This document shows positions 1-6,920 of a stretch of DNA of 12,333 nucleotides, piece after piece. The stretch lies in the NCBI GenBank assembly GCA_903911455.1, contig CAIWDQ010000033.1, positions 1 through 12,333 of the forward strand, read 5' to 3'. The translations under genes were made by a program, and so were the position numbers. The notes beneath the pieces were generated by a model that saw only the letters and a list, made by a program, of their open reading frames with translations, made no database searches and was not told the origin of the DNA. Numbering within the stretch: the stretch's first letter is position 1; every line of letters starts with the position of its first letter. The stretch comes from an uncultured bacterium (lineage in GTDB: Bacteria; Bacteroidota; Bacteroidia; Bacteroidales; JACABE01).

Positions 1-928
1 GTTGTTTGATAGAGTGGTGGATATCACTAAATGTTATTTACAGAAAGATCCGTCAAATACCATTAGAAATGAAGTTAAAAAGTATGCTCTTGAGAATAAT
101 CTTACATTTTTTGATGCCAGAACTCACAACGGTTTCTTAAGAAATTTAATTATAAGGACTACAACAACAGGTGATTTGATGGTAATTTTAATAGTAAGGG
201 ATAAGTATATAAAAGCTATAGATAAAATTATGAACCATATTGCAGAACATTTCCCTGAAATAACTGCACTTATGTATGTTGTGAATGGAAAAAAGAATGA
301 TACCATAAATGATCTTGAAGTTGTAAGCTACAAAGGAGAGCCCTTTATTGTTGAGAAAATGAAACATTTTAAAGGTGGTAAAGATTTGCAGTTTAAGATA
401 GGTCCTAAATCTTTCTTTCAAACAAATTCAGAACAAGCAAATAATCTATATAAAATAGCTGCAGAGTTTGCTGATTTTTATGGTGATGAAATTGTGTATG
501 ATCTTTATACAGGTACCGGAACCATAGCTAATTATATTGCAGGAAGTGTTAAGAAGGTTGTAGGTATTGAATCAATACCTGAAGCGATTGAAGATGCTTA
601 TATGAATTCAGTTTTTAATAATATTACCAATGCTTATTTTTATGCGGGAGATATGGCAAAGGTTTTAAATGATGATTTTGTTGAGACAAATGGAAAACCA
701 GATATCATAATAACTGATCCTCCAAGGGCTGGTATGCAAGAGAAAGTTGTAAATCAGATTCTGACAATTGCTCCTCAAAAAGTAGTTTATATAAGTTGTA
801 ATCCTGCCACTCAGGCAAGGGATCTTGCTTTAATGAATGAAAAATACGATGTTATAAAGATTCAACCTGTGGATATGTTCCCTCATACACATCATGTAGA
901 AAACGTTGTGTTACTACATAAAAAGTAA
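1..928 (+). CDS. rlmD: 23S rRNA/tRNA uracil-C5 methyltransferase, RlmD/TrmA family, 5'-truncated by window edge
   Basis: SAM-dependent methyltransferase that adds a methyl group to C5 of a uridine in RNA (U1939 of 23S rRNA in the RlmD type). About 308 codons are visible. The family is usually 430-470 residues, so the N-terminal TRAM domain and most of the Fe-S cysteines lie upstream of the window. The TTG at position 2 is therefore probably not the real start. Numbering from it: Cys11 (DITKC) fits the last [4Fe-4S] cysteine of RlmD-type enzymes. FFQTN is at 139-142. The SAM-binding motif I, DLYTGTGTIA, is at about 167-177. DPPRAG is at 239-244. YISCNP carries the catalytic nucleophile Cys266. 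The C-terminal HTHHVE supplies the general base Glu300. All catalytic residues are present and the 3' end is intact. The cluster cysteine favours RlmD over TrmA, but the exact target RNA is inferred. The next gene on the strand follows after 95 bp. Confidence 0.88.
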   Translation, partial: LFDRVVDITKCYLQKDPSNTIRNEVKKYALENNLTFFDARTHNGFLRNLIIRTTTTGDLMVILIVRDKYIKAIDKIMNHIAEHFPEITALMYVVNGKKNDTINDLEVVSYKGEPFIVEKMKHFKGGKDLQFKIGPKSFFQTNSEQANNLYKIAAEFADFYGDEIVYDLYTGTGTIANYIAGSVKKVVGIESIPEAIEDAYMNSVFNNITNAYFYAGDMAKVLNDDFVETNGKPDIIITDPPRAGMQEKVVNQILTIAPQKVVYISCNPATQARDLALMNEKYDVIKIQPVDMFPHTHHVENVVLLHKK

Positions 929-1023
929 GCTAATTAAAAAATATTTTTCATTATTAAATTTCAAACAATTGTTATTAGTGCTTGTTTATTAATGTAGTTT
1001 AATACTATATTTATAAACATTAT

Positions 1024-1830
1024 ATGAACCATACAGATATATTTAATCACTTGTGGGTCGATTATATTGAACAAAATCCACATGCCAAGCGAGTTTACGA
1101 CCTTTTAGTTGAAGAAGGAGAAGAAGTACTTAACGACCATATTGCTTTCAGAACTTTTAACGATAAAAGGATTAATATTAATGTACTTTCAAAAGTTTTT
1201 ATTTTAAATGGATATGAAGAAAAGGGGAATTATACATTTGAAACAAAACATCTTTTTGCAAAACATTTTGAGCATAAAACAGACGAACATGCTCCACGTG
1301 TTTTTATAAGTGAATTGATTCTTGAAGAATTTAGTTTTGAACTTCAGAATAATATAAAAAAAATAATTAATGCGATTCCACAAGGCAAACTTTTTTCTGA
1401 TGATCTAATTTATTCAGGAAATATCTGGGGTAATATTTCATATGAAACATATAACACACTACGAAAAGAGTCAGAATATGCAGCATGGGTCTATGTATTC
1501 GGTTATTGTGCTAATCATTTCACTGTAAATGTAAATAAGTTAAAGAAATTTAATTCTATTGAAAAAGTAAATTCATTTCTTAAGAACAAAGGTTTTCTTA
1601 TAAATGATTCGGAAGGAGAAATAAAAGGTACTCCTGAAGAATTATTAGAACAATCGAGTATAAGATCAGGTTTGATAAAAGTTAATTTCAATGAAGGTCC
1701 CTTTGAAATACCTTCATGTTATTATGAATTTGCTAAAAGATATCCTGACTTAACAGGAAGTTTCTATTCAGGTTTCATAGCTAAATCTGCTGATAAAATA
1801 TTTGAAAGCACAGACTTTTATAAGGAATAA
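1024..1830 (+). CDS. DUF1338 protein, HglS-like 2-oxoadipate dioxygenase/decarboxylase family (short form)
   Basis: 268-residue cytosolic protein of the DUF1338 family. The characterised member HglS (YdcJ) is a non-haem Fe(II) enzyme that converts 2-oxoadipate and O2 to 2-hydroxyglutarate and CO2 in lysine breakdown. The expected metal ligands can be placed: His39 in NDHIAFRTF, His165 in ANHFTVNV and Glu236 in CYYEFAKRY. Arg43 sits four residues after the first His, as does the substrate-binding Arg of HglS. Characterised HglS is about 450-470 residues, so this is a compact version missing peripheral parts. The start is secure: an in-frame TAA lies at 1000-1002 and no earlier ATG follows it. 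A possible promoter (CTTG at 981-984, 21-nt gap, TATATTTA at 1006-1013) would leave almost no leader and is not convincing. No other lysine-catabolism gene is visible, so family membership is firm but the substrate is not. Confidence 0.8.
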   Translation: MNHTDIFNHLWVDYIEQNPHAKRVYDLLVEEGEEVLNDHIAFRTFNDKRININVLSKVFILNGYEEKGNYTFETKHLFAKHFEHKTDEHAPRVFISELILEEFSFELQNNIKKIINAIPQGKLFSDDLIYSGNIWGNISYETYNTLRKESEYAAWVYVFGYCANHFTVNVNKLKKFNSIEKVNSFLKNKGFLINDSEGEIKGTPEELLEQSSIRSGLIKVNFNEGPFEIPSCYYEFAKRYPDLTGSFYSGFIAKSADKIFESTDFYKE

Positions 1831-1867
1831 AATAAGTGGATGATCTATTTAACTTTAATAATTACAC

Positions 1868-1887
1868 TGTTTTTGAAACAATTTTTT
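1868..1887 (+). terminator. Possible weak intrinsic terminator after the DUF1338 gene
   Basis: A 5-bp stem (TGTTT 1868-1872, AAACA 1876-1880) with a TTG loop is followed by A and six T (1882-1887). It lies 38 bp past the stop codon. The stem has only one G-C pair, so termination would be weak. It is listed mainly because it separates this gene from the next promoter. Confidence 0.3.
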
Positions 1888-1937
1888 ATGAAATTAAGTA
1901 TAATAGAATTTGATAAATTAAAATATATTTTTTTAAA

Positions 1938-1969
1938 CTTGAATAATTGTAAAATATTTCGTATATTTG
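1938..1969 (+). promoter_or_regulatory. Bacteroidetes-type promoter for the lipoprotein gene
   Basis: TATATTTG at 1962-1969 is an exact match to the Bacteroidetes -7 box TAnnTTTG. CTTG at 1938-1941 stands in for the -33 TTTG with one mismatch, and the gap between them is 20 nt, within the usual range. Transcription would start near 1975-1978, giving an A-rich leader of about 50 nt before the ATG at 2027. This is the best promoter match in the window. Confidence 0.55.
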
Positions 1970-2026
1970 TTGTCTTAATTGTTTCTTAATAAAAAAGGTC
2001 TTTAATAATTAAAAAATTATAATAAA

Positions 2027-2854
2027 ATGAAAAGAATTTTTACAATAATAGTAGTTTTTACACTACTTGCAGGAATTATATATTCATGCAAAAAGGATGA
2101 TAATTCAACTCCATCAAACAGTGTTCAAACGAATTTTGCACAGAACATTGCTTTAATACAGGGAGTTTATACTCATGTTTTTAATCTTGTTACACAGGCA
2201 TCAAATGACACTTTAATTATGAATGGTGGTATTGGACACCTGGATGGTGCAACTGTTACATACAATTCTACTTCTCATACTTTTACTTTTAATTATAGTC
2301 TTACTAAATCAACTAATACAACAGGTGGTATTTTTATGGCAACTGTTTCCAATGGTAATATAAAAGACTCGGCAGCTACTTGTCATATTACATTTAATGG
2401 CTATAATATAAATGGTTATTCAGTTCAAGGAACTAATGATATTATTAATATGGGAGGCTCAAGCACCAAGATTTTCTCTGACAGTGTTTCAAATACAAGA
2501 GTTATTAAAGGAAATGATACAACTAATTTCTCAGCATTGTATCATATAGAATGGGATAATGGAGCACTTACTTCAACAATAAGTGATGATCAATTTACTT
2601 TCCAAGGAAACTTTAGTGCATATAATAATTCAAGTTGTTCAGTTACTGGTAGTATTTCACCTGCAAATAAATTGAAAATAACTACGCAATGTCAATACAT
2701 TGTTTATGGAATTATCAATATGGTGATGAATTCATTAAATTCAAGTAATCAAAATGTAACTAATAATATTGATATTGATTTTATTAGTGCAGATGGATGT
2801 AATTCGCAGGTAAATGTTACAGTAGATAATACGCAATATTCGTTTCCATTATAA
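2027..2854 (+). CDS. Putative surface-exposed lipoprotein of unknown function
   Basis: 275-residue protein with a classic type II signal peptide: basic MKR, a hydrophobic stretch at 4-17, then a lipobox-like region ending in Cys21. The mature N-terminus reads CKKDDNS. A Lys plus acidic pair just after the lipid-bearing Cys resembles the export signal that sends lipoproteins to the cell surface in some Bacteroidetes, so surface display is plausible but inferred. The rest is rich in Ser, Thr, Asn and Gly with alternating hydrophobic and polar residues, suggesting an all-beta fold. Four further cysteines (119, 204, 222, 258) could form two disulfides. I recognise no domain or catalytic motif. 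The gene has its own promoter (1938-1969) and its own terminator (2875-2912), so it looks monocistronic. It converges on the mannosidase gene across the repeat region. Confidence 0.75.
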   Translation: MKRIFTIIVVFTLLAGIIYSCKKDDNSTPSNSVQTNFAQNIALIQGVYTHVFNLVTQASNDTLIMNGGIGHLDGATVTYNSTSHTFTFNYSLTKSTNTTGGIFMATVSNGNIKDSAATCHITFNGYNINGYSVQGTNDIINMGGSSTKIFSDSVSNTRVIKGNDTTNFSALYHIEWDNGALTSTISDDQFTFQGNFSAYNNSSCSVTGSISPANKLKITTQCQYIVYGIINMVMNSLNSSNQNVTNNIDIDFISADGCNSQVNVTVDNTQYSFPL

Positions 2855-2874
2855 TTTAAAGAAATTTTCATTTT

Positions 2875-2912
2875 TTAACCCTAGCCATGAAGGCTAGGGT
2901 TAAAGTTTTTTT
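2875..2912 (+). terminator. Strong rho-independent terminator of the lipoprotein gene
   Basis: A perfect 12-bp stem (TTAACCCTAGCC at 2875-2886, GGCTAGGGTTAA at 2892-2903) with the 5-nt loop ATGAA is followed by AG and seven T (2906-2912). It starts 21 bp past the stop codon. The T-run lies only on the plus-strand 3' side, so it acts on plus-strand transcripts. The ATG in its loop opens a chance frame (2887-3105), which argues against that frame being a gene. Confidence 0.92.
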
Positions 2913-3059
2913 AAATATAAATTGCTATAAAACAATTTCTGATTTTCTTCATAATCTATTTTTTACAAAAAAACTAAATATATCCCCGTCTAAATTTTCT
3001 TTATCAAAATATTTTTTTACTTCCTTTTTCATTTATTTTAAAATGTGCATAAATTTATC

Positions 3060-3096
3060 AATTATGAGCATATTTAATTTTATGAAATGTATTTTA
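3060..3096 (-). repeat. Degenerate 37-bp repeat unit (copy X)
   Basis: By ungapped comparison this stretch matches the well-preserved unit at 3101-3137 at 27 of 37 positions, in the same orientation, and shares ATGAGCA near its left end. It starts exactly 41 bp before that unit, the same step that separates the two units on the right side (3264 and 3305). The AT-rich background inflates such matches, so it is a likely but unproven decayed copy. Confidence 0.4.
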
Positions 3097-3100
3097 AAAA

Positions 3101-3137
3101 AATAATGAGCAAAGTTAATTTGGGGAGATGCATTATT
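3101..3137 (-). repeat. 37-bp repeat unit, inverted copy (A)
   Basis: Begins AATAATGAGCAAAG and ends GATGCATTATT. Its reverse complement matches the unit at 3305-3341 at 35 of 37 positions. The unit ends are themselves a 7-bp inverted repeat (AATAATG/CATTATT), so each copy can fold on its own. The core on the reverse strand reads CCCCAAATTAACTTTG. Confidence 0.85.
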
Positions 3138-3210
3138 TTTGTGTTTTTGGGTACTTTATTTCAGTGAAATGCATTTAAAGCGTTTTAAGGCATACATTAT
3201 TTAAGGATGG

Positions 3211-3240
3211 ATAAAATTAAATAAAATTTGATAAAATTAA
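3211..3240 (+). repeat. Three tandem 10-bp ATAAAATT repeats with phased A-tracts
   Basis: ATAAAATTAA (3211-3220), ATAAAATTTG (3221-3230) and ATAAAATTAA (3231-3240) put AAAATT tracts exactly 10 bp apart, close to one helical turn. This is the arrangement that produces intrinsically bent DNA. It lies in the centre of the inverted-repeat element. Confidence 0.55.
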
Positions 3241-3263
3241 TTCGGCTAAGGGCTTTTAAATTT

Positions 3264-3300
3264 AATAATGACATTCCCTAAATTAACTTAGGTCATTATT
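3264..3300 (+). repeat. 37-bp repeat unit, direct copy (B)
   Basis: Begins AATAATGACATTCCC and ends GGTCATTATT, with a 9-bp terminal inverted repeat (AATAATGAC/GTCATTATT). It matches copy C at 32 of 37 positions and keeps the AAATTAACTT core. Copy C follows after exactly four A residues. Confidence 0.8.
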
Positions 3301-3304
3301 AAAA

Positions 3305-3341
3305 AATAATGACTCTCCCCAAATTAACTTTGCTCATTATT
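3305..3341 (+). repeat. 37-bp repeat unit, direct copy (C)
   Basis: Begins AATAATGACTCTCCCC and ends TTTGCTCATTATT, with an 8-bp terminal inverted repeat. It pairs almost perfectly with the inverted copy at 3101-3137. Read on the minus strand, downstream of the mannosidase stop, the 8-bp stem is followed by TTTT, so it could help end that transcript. Confidence 0.85.
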
Positions 3342-3426
3342 TTTTTATTATGGTTCAAATAAAAAAATAAAAAGTCAGAATTAATTTATTTTTATCAAGA
3401 ATCACAATAAAAATCTATTTAAAAAA

Positions 3427-6400
3427 TTAATAAATTAGAATTGTCCTAAACTCATGTGGACCAAAAGTGTCATTTAAAAATACATTCCCTTTATCTCCAT
3501 TAGCATTGCTATTATATATTTTATAAACTCTTTTCTTATCTTTAATTTTGATGTTAGCATTTTGATTACTACCTGATGCATTATAAATACGTGCAAGAAT
3601 TGCTCCATCAACATTAGTTTTAATGTAAGTAATAATAATATTAGGGTTTTCAATTGAGAAAAAAGGTTTTACTGTAGGAGTATTTTTATCAGTAATGTTT
3701 GTAATAAATGCTTGTGCGGTTTCCATACCATGCTTATAAGCATCAGCACAAGCAAACATATTATGAGGAAAAATCTTATAATTAAAACTAGCAATTCCTT
3801 CCTGATCAGCTTTATAATTTGTATGCCAATAATTATTCATTACATACGAAAATAATGTGCTTGAAAGTGCAATAGTATCAATCCATATTTTATGAGTAGT
3901 TTTAGTACGATCTTCGTTGTTAAGAATACCCATTTCAAGTAATGGTGCATCATTAGAAGTTAATGTAAAGCCGATTTGCTTATTTGATACATCAGCCCAG
4001 TTATTCATACAAAAATAGTCTTTATTAGACCCTTTTAACTGCATAACATTTGGTTGAAGATAACCAATGCCTAAACCTATCTTAACATCTTCATCAATAA
4101 CATTGAAAGGAAACGCAAAATGCACACTTTCTTTTTCTCTTATCTTTAATTTATCAACAGTGTTAATTATATCAATTCTATCAATACCATTATAAAGTCT
4201 AATCTCCTGTAAAACCTCTTTACTTCCTTGAGGTTTGCTTCTGATTAATAAAGAAGCCATTACCTGTCCGAAATCTTTTATAGTAACTTCACAACTTGTA
4301 TTGCTAACAACATTTGCAGGATTATAACCCGGAATATATAAATATTGATTAAATTTAAATTTATTATTTTGATCAACTAATTCCTGTGAAGTTTTCTTAC
4401 GGATTATACTTTTTATAGTACCTGTGATGCTATCAATTTTAATCTTATAAAATTGATTTTCTAATGAATATTTAGTTACTGATAAAGGATAGGATTCAAC
4501 TATATTATGATCTGTAATATGGTATTTAACTGATGTGAATGCAGGAATGTCTTTTGCAATAAATATATTTTCTCCTGTAGCTAAATGTTGAATAGGATGT
4601 CTAACCCCTTTCTCATCCAAAATAACTTTTCTATTCTCTAGTGAAATATTATCTGGAATAATAGCAATATCTGTTCTTTCCCAAGAGTTAGGATTAAAGA
4701 CTTCAATATAATCACTTTGAATAATATTTCCATTTTTTATATAAATTAGAGTATCCATAAGTTGTTTAACCTGATTTACTGCATCAACTTGGAATTGTTT
4801 TTTATAATCCCATTGTTTTGTTGTAAAAGGTATATCAGGGTCAGAAATACTATTCCAAGAACCCCAAGTATGTTCCTGAAACATTAAAATATTAGTCCAT
4901 GCTTTATTTTCTAGTTCAGATAGATTAATAATATTATTATTATTACTATTTAATGAAATCATAGTTTTATAAGCCGATAAACTATGTAAAAATTCACTGG
5001 CATTGCGAACTTTTGTTTCTTCTTTAGCTGTTGATAATGCACCATCTTCCCAATAAGGAGTAAAATCACCTTGCATAACTGGAATCTTAGAACCATATTT
5101 CTTTTCAAAATCTTCCATAAAAGTATTAACATTATAATTAATCATTTTAGGAGTCTCATAAGTTTCATTCCATTGTTTAACAAAATCAGATAGATCTTCG
5201 TCTGTTGTTCCATTATCAGCTGGAAAAGTATAACTTATCTGAACCATATCATAAGGATAATTCTGATCATTCAAATCTTTCATATACTGTAATAATTTAT
5301 GTTTGGTTTTTGAACCTAATTTAGTAGCACTAAATCCATGAAACCAACTATAACCTTTACCTGCAAGCCATAATAAAACTTTTTCTTTACCAGATGGAGA
5401 AACCCAATATATAGGTTTATCTCCTAACGCACCCATTGAACTTCCAGTTCTATCACCATATTCAGGTCCATTTCCACCATAATTCTGTCCACTTGCAATA
5501 TATTTAATCCCTCTTTGGACCAAGGCATCAACAAGACTCCAGTTTAAACCAGGAATGTCATTCATCATCATAGTTTTGGTAAGAGGAACATTGTATTGAT
5601 TAGCAAAAGAGTTAACATATGAAGTTAATTCAATCAATTCTTCAGGTTGACAAATACCAGTAAGAATATTATTGTATGTTGCAGCTATAGCAATTGAATT
5701 ATTTCTGACAGCATTAATAAACTCTGTTTTTTCATCATTGGTTGCTTGCTGCATAAAATGATCTACTGCCCAAGAACTTTCTATATTCCAGATATATTTT
5801 GCTTCAGAAGGATAGTTAGCTGATTTCTTAATTAATTTAAGAGCATCATAAATATTTTTAATATGCTTTTGCATAACATCTTGCTGTAAGTCAGAATAAC
5901 CAATGTCAGTATGCGCATGTGATAAGAAACATAATTCACGATAAGTTACAGGTAATACCCACAAATCCTGATTAAAGAAAGTTGAATCATCTATTAAAAC
6001 TTCAACTTTTACTGATCTTGCAACCACTGACATAGGTGCATACACTGTAATGTTATTAGTTCCATACTTTAAATCTAAAACTGTTTTTTTAGTATGCTCG
6101 TTATTAATAATTATACTTACCTTCCCTGATGGATTTATATGATAAATATCTACATCAATTAACTGCATTTTACCATCCTTGGTTTTAACAATAGCCTGTT
6201 GAGGAGTTACGGTTACTTTTTCAGATATATCATGTTTAAAAGTCATATACCAGTCTTTGCTATCTTCTTTTTCTCCAACAATCTTCATTAATAATGCTTC
6301 TCCCGGTTTATAGATGCTTGTTGGGACCTTTATAAACATATTACCCATCACATCATCAACATTATCTCTAATTTTTTCTTCAAAAGAAAGTACTACATTG

Positions 6401-6813
6401 TTTTTACCTTCAAATTTCCAAGTACGAGGACTTTTTGGGTATAAGGTCGTAAAAGTAACTACTAATTCATTATTTATATATACATCAAACTTTCTATTAG
6501 CACTACTTGTGCCACACGAATAGCCTGCAATCCATGTGAATGTAACTTCTTTATCATTATAATCAGATGGGATTACTTGTGTTTTCCATTCAATAGCCAT
6601 ATTTCCATCTGTGCATCTAGTAAGTAAAGCATCATTAATATATGATTCATGAGAATGATAATCAATATCAATGCCTGAGACCTTTTCTTTATAACCAGAT
6701 AAAATTTTATTACTAGTAAATTTTGTTTTCTGAGAATAACTTATTGTAGTGAAAGAAAGTAAAACAATCAAAGTAACGGTTAAGGAACTTGAAACTTTTG
6801 AATAAATTTTCAT
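3427..6813 (-). CDS. Exported GH38-like alpha-mannosidase
   Basis: 1128-residue enzyme, predicted to hydrolyse alpha-mannosidic bonds in glycans by the Zn-dependent retaining mechanism of GH38. A signal peptide is clear (basic start, hydrophobic core about 11-24, likely cut after ISYS near residue 27). No lipobox cysteine is present, so it is probably periplasmic or secreted. Residues 30-285 form beta-rich accessory domains. The catalytic barrel starts at about 293 with SHAHTDIGY: His301 and Asp303 fit the H-x-D Zn ligands. Asp419 in MMNDIPG fits the nucleophile and Zn ligand. Asp583 in QGDFTPYWED fits the acid/base region. His648 in FQEHTWG fits the last Zn ligand. Residues about 700-1128 resemble the beta-sandwich C-terminal half of GH38 enzymes. 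No type IX secretion tail is seen. An Asn-rich stretch at 623-630 comes from AAT repeats. Neither SusC/D nor other glycosidase genes flank it, so it is not in a visible utilisation locus. Substrate linkage is unknown. Confidence 0.78.
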   Translation of the reverse strand: MKIYSKVSSSLTVTLIVLLSFTTISYSQKTKFTSNKILSGYKEKVSGIDIDYHSHESYINDALLTRCTDGNMAIEWKTQVIPSDYNDKEVTFTWIAGYSCGTSSANRKFDVYINNELVVTFTTLYPKSPRTWKFEGKNNVVLSFEEKIRDNVDDVMGNMFIKVPTSIYKPGEALLMKIVGEKEDSKDWYMTFKHDISEKVTVTPQQAIVKTKDGKMQLIDVDIYHINPSGKVSIIINNEHTKKTVLDLKYGTNNITVYAPMSVVARSVKVEVLIDDSTFFNQDLWVLPVTYRELCFLSHAHTDIGYSDLQQDVMQKHIKNIYDALKLIKKSANYPSEAKYIWNIESSWAVDHFMQQATNDEKTEFINAVRNNSIAIAATYNNILTGICQPEELIELTSYVNSFANQYNVPLTKTMMMNDIPGLNWSLVDALVQRGIKYIASGQNYGGNGPEYGDRTGSSMGALGDKPIYWVSPSGKEKVLLWLAGKGYSWFHGFSATKLGSKTKHKLLQYMKDLNDQNYPYDMVQISYTFPADNGTTDEDLSDFVKQWNETYETPKMINYNVNTFMEDFEKKYGSKIPVMQGDFTPYWEDGALSTAKEETKVRNASEFLHSLSAYKTMISLNSNNNNIINLSELENKAWTNILMFQEHTWGSWNSISDPDIPFTTKQWDYKKQFQVDAVNQVKQLMDTLIYIKNGNIIQSDYIEVFNPNSWERTDIAIIPDNISLENRKVILDEKGVRHPIQHLATGENIFIAKDIPAFTSVKYHITDHNIVESYPLSVTKYSLENQFYKIKIDSITGTIKSIIRKKTSQELVDQNNKFKFNQYLYIPGYNPANVVSNTSCEVTIKDFGQVMASLLIRSKPQGSKEVLQEIRLYNGIDRIDIINTVDKLKIREKESVHFAFPFNVIDEDVKIGLGIGYLQPNVMQLKGSNKDYFCMNNWADVSNKQIGFTLTSNDAPLLEMGILNNEDRTKTTHKIWIDTIALSSTLFSYVMNNYWHTNYKADQEGIASFNYKIFPHNMFACADAYKHGMETAQAFITNITDKNTPTVKPFFSIENPNIIITYIKTNVDGAILARIYNASGSNQNANIKIKDKKRVYKIYNSNANGDKGNVFLNDTFGPHEFRTILIY

Positions 6814-6837
6814 ATGTTTTTATTATTAAATGAACAG

Positions 6838-6845
6838 CAAAAATA
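6838..6845 (-). promoter_or_regulatory. -7 box upstream of the mannosidase gene
   Basis: On the minus strand this reads TATTTTTG, an exact TAnnTTTG match, 24 nt before the mannosidase ATG at 6813. The nearest TTTG upstream is at the end of the T-run of the glutamate dehydrogenase terminator, with a gap of 16 nt, shorter than the usual 19-21. The promoter would thus start inside the preceding gene's terminator. The leader would be short, about 17-20 nt. Confidence 0.42.
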
Positions 6846-6862
6846 CTCTTTTTTATCAATAC

Positions 6863-6896
6863 AAAAAAAAAGAGGTAAGAAAATCTTACCTCTTTT
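6863..6896 (-). terminator. Rho-independent terminator of the glutamate dehydrogenase gene
   Basis: On the minus strand a perfect 13-bp stem (6884-6896 with 6868-6880) encloses a 3-nt loop. The A-run at 6863-6871 gives nine T on the transcript strand, four of them in the stem's end. It lies 24 bp past the stop codon and separates gdhA from the mannosidase gene, so the two are not one operon despite sharing a strand. Confidence 0.9.
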
Positions 6897-6920
6897 CATC
6901 TTCATAATAATATTAGACAA

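Larger units (their letters stand above)
3095..3347. mobile_element. MITE-like or structured element with 46-bp inverted-repeat arms
   Basis: Left arm 3095-3140 and right arm 3302-3347 are reverse complements over 46 bp with two mismatches, separated by 161 bp. The whole is about 250 bp and has no coding frame. The arms include the 37-bp units at 3101-3137 and 3305-3341 plus flanking A or T runs. The size, long terminal inverted repeats, lack of genes and position between two convergent 3' ends fit a non-autonomous transposable element. I do not see a target-site duplication. The alternative is a structural repeat that forms a long hairpin and acts as a two-way terminator. I do not recognise the repeat as any named IS family. 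Confidence 0.5.
2913..3426. other. Gene-free stretch between convergent genes, holding a repeat element
   Basis: No credible coding frame is present on either strand. 2913-3059 is plain AT-rich sequence in which I see nothing. 3060-3347 holds the 37-bp repeats and the inverted-repeat element listed separately. 3348-3426 is A-rich sequence downstream of the mannosidase stop, with no clear hairpin of its own. Units of the element followed by T-runs could serve as the mannosidase terminator. Confidence 0.7.

Noticed and set aside
2887..3105. 72-codon plus-strand frame after the lipoprotein gene
   Set aside because: Its ATG lies in the loop of a strong terminator, its composition is plain AT-rich (Phe/Lys/Ser), and its end runs into repeat units; no recognisable domain.
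3060..3341. CRISPR array
   Set aside because: The units are spaced by only four A residues, occur in two orientations and have no unique spacers; no cas genes are present.
4921..4955. AT-rich trinucleotide repeat in the mannosidase gene as a phase-variation site
   Set aside because: A trinucleotide unit changes only the number of Asn residues and keeps the frame, so it would not switch the gene on or off.
6314..6523. 69-codon plus-strand frame inside the mannosidase gene
   Set aside because: Antisense shadow of a well-supported coding sequence with no independent start signal.
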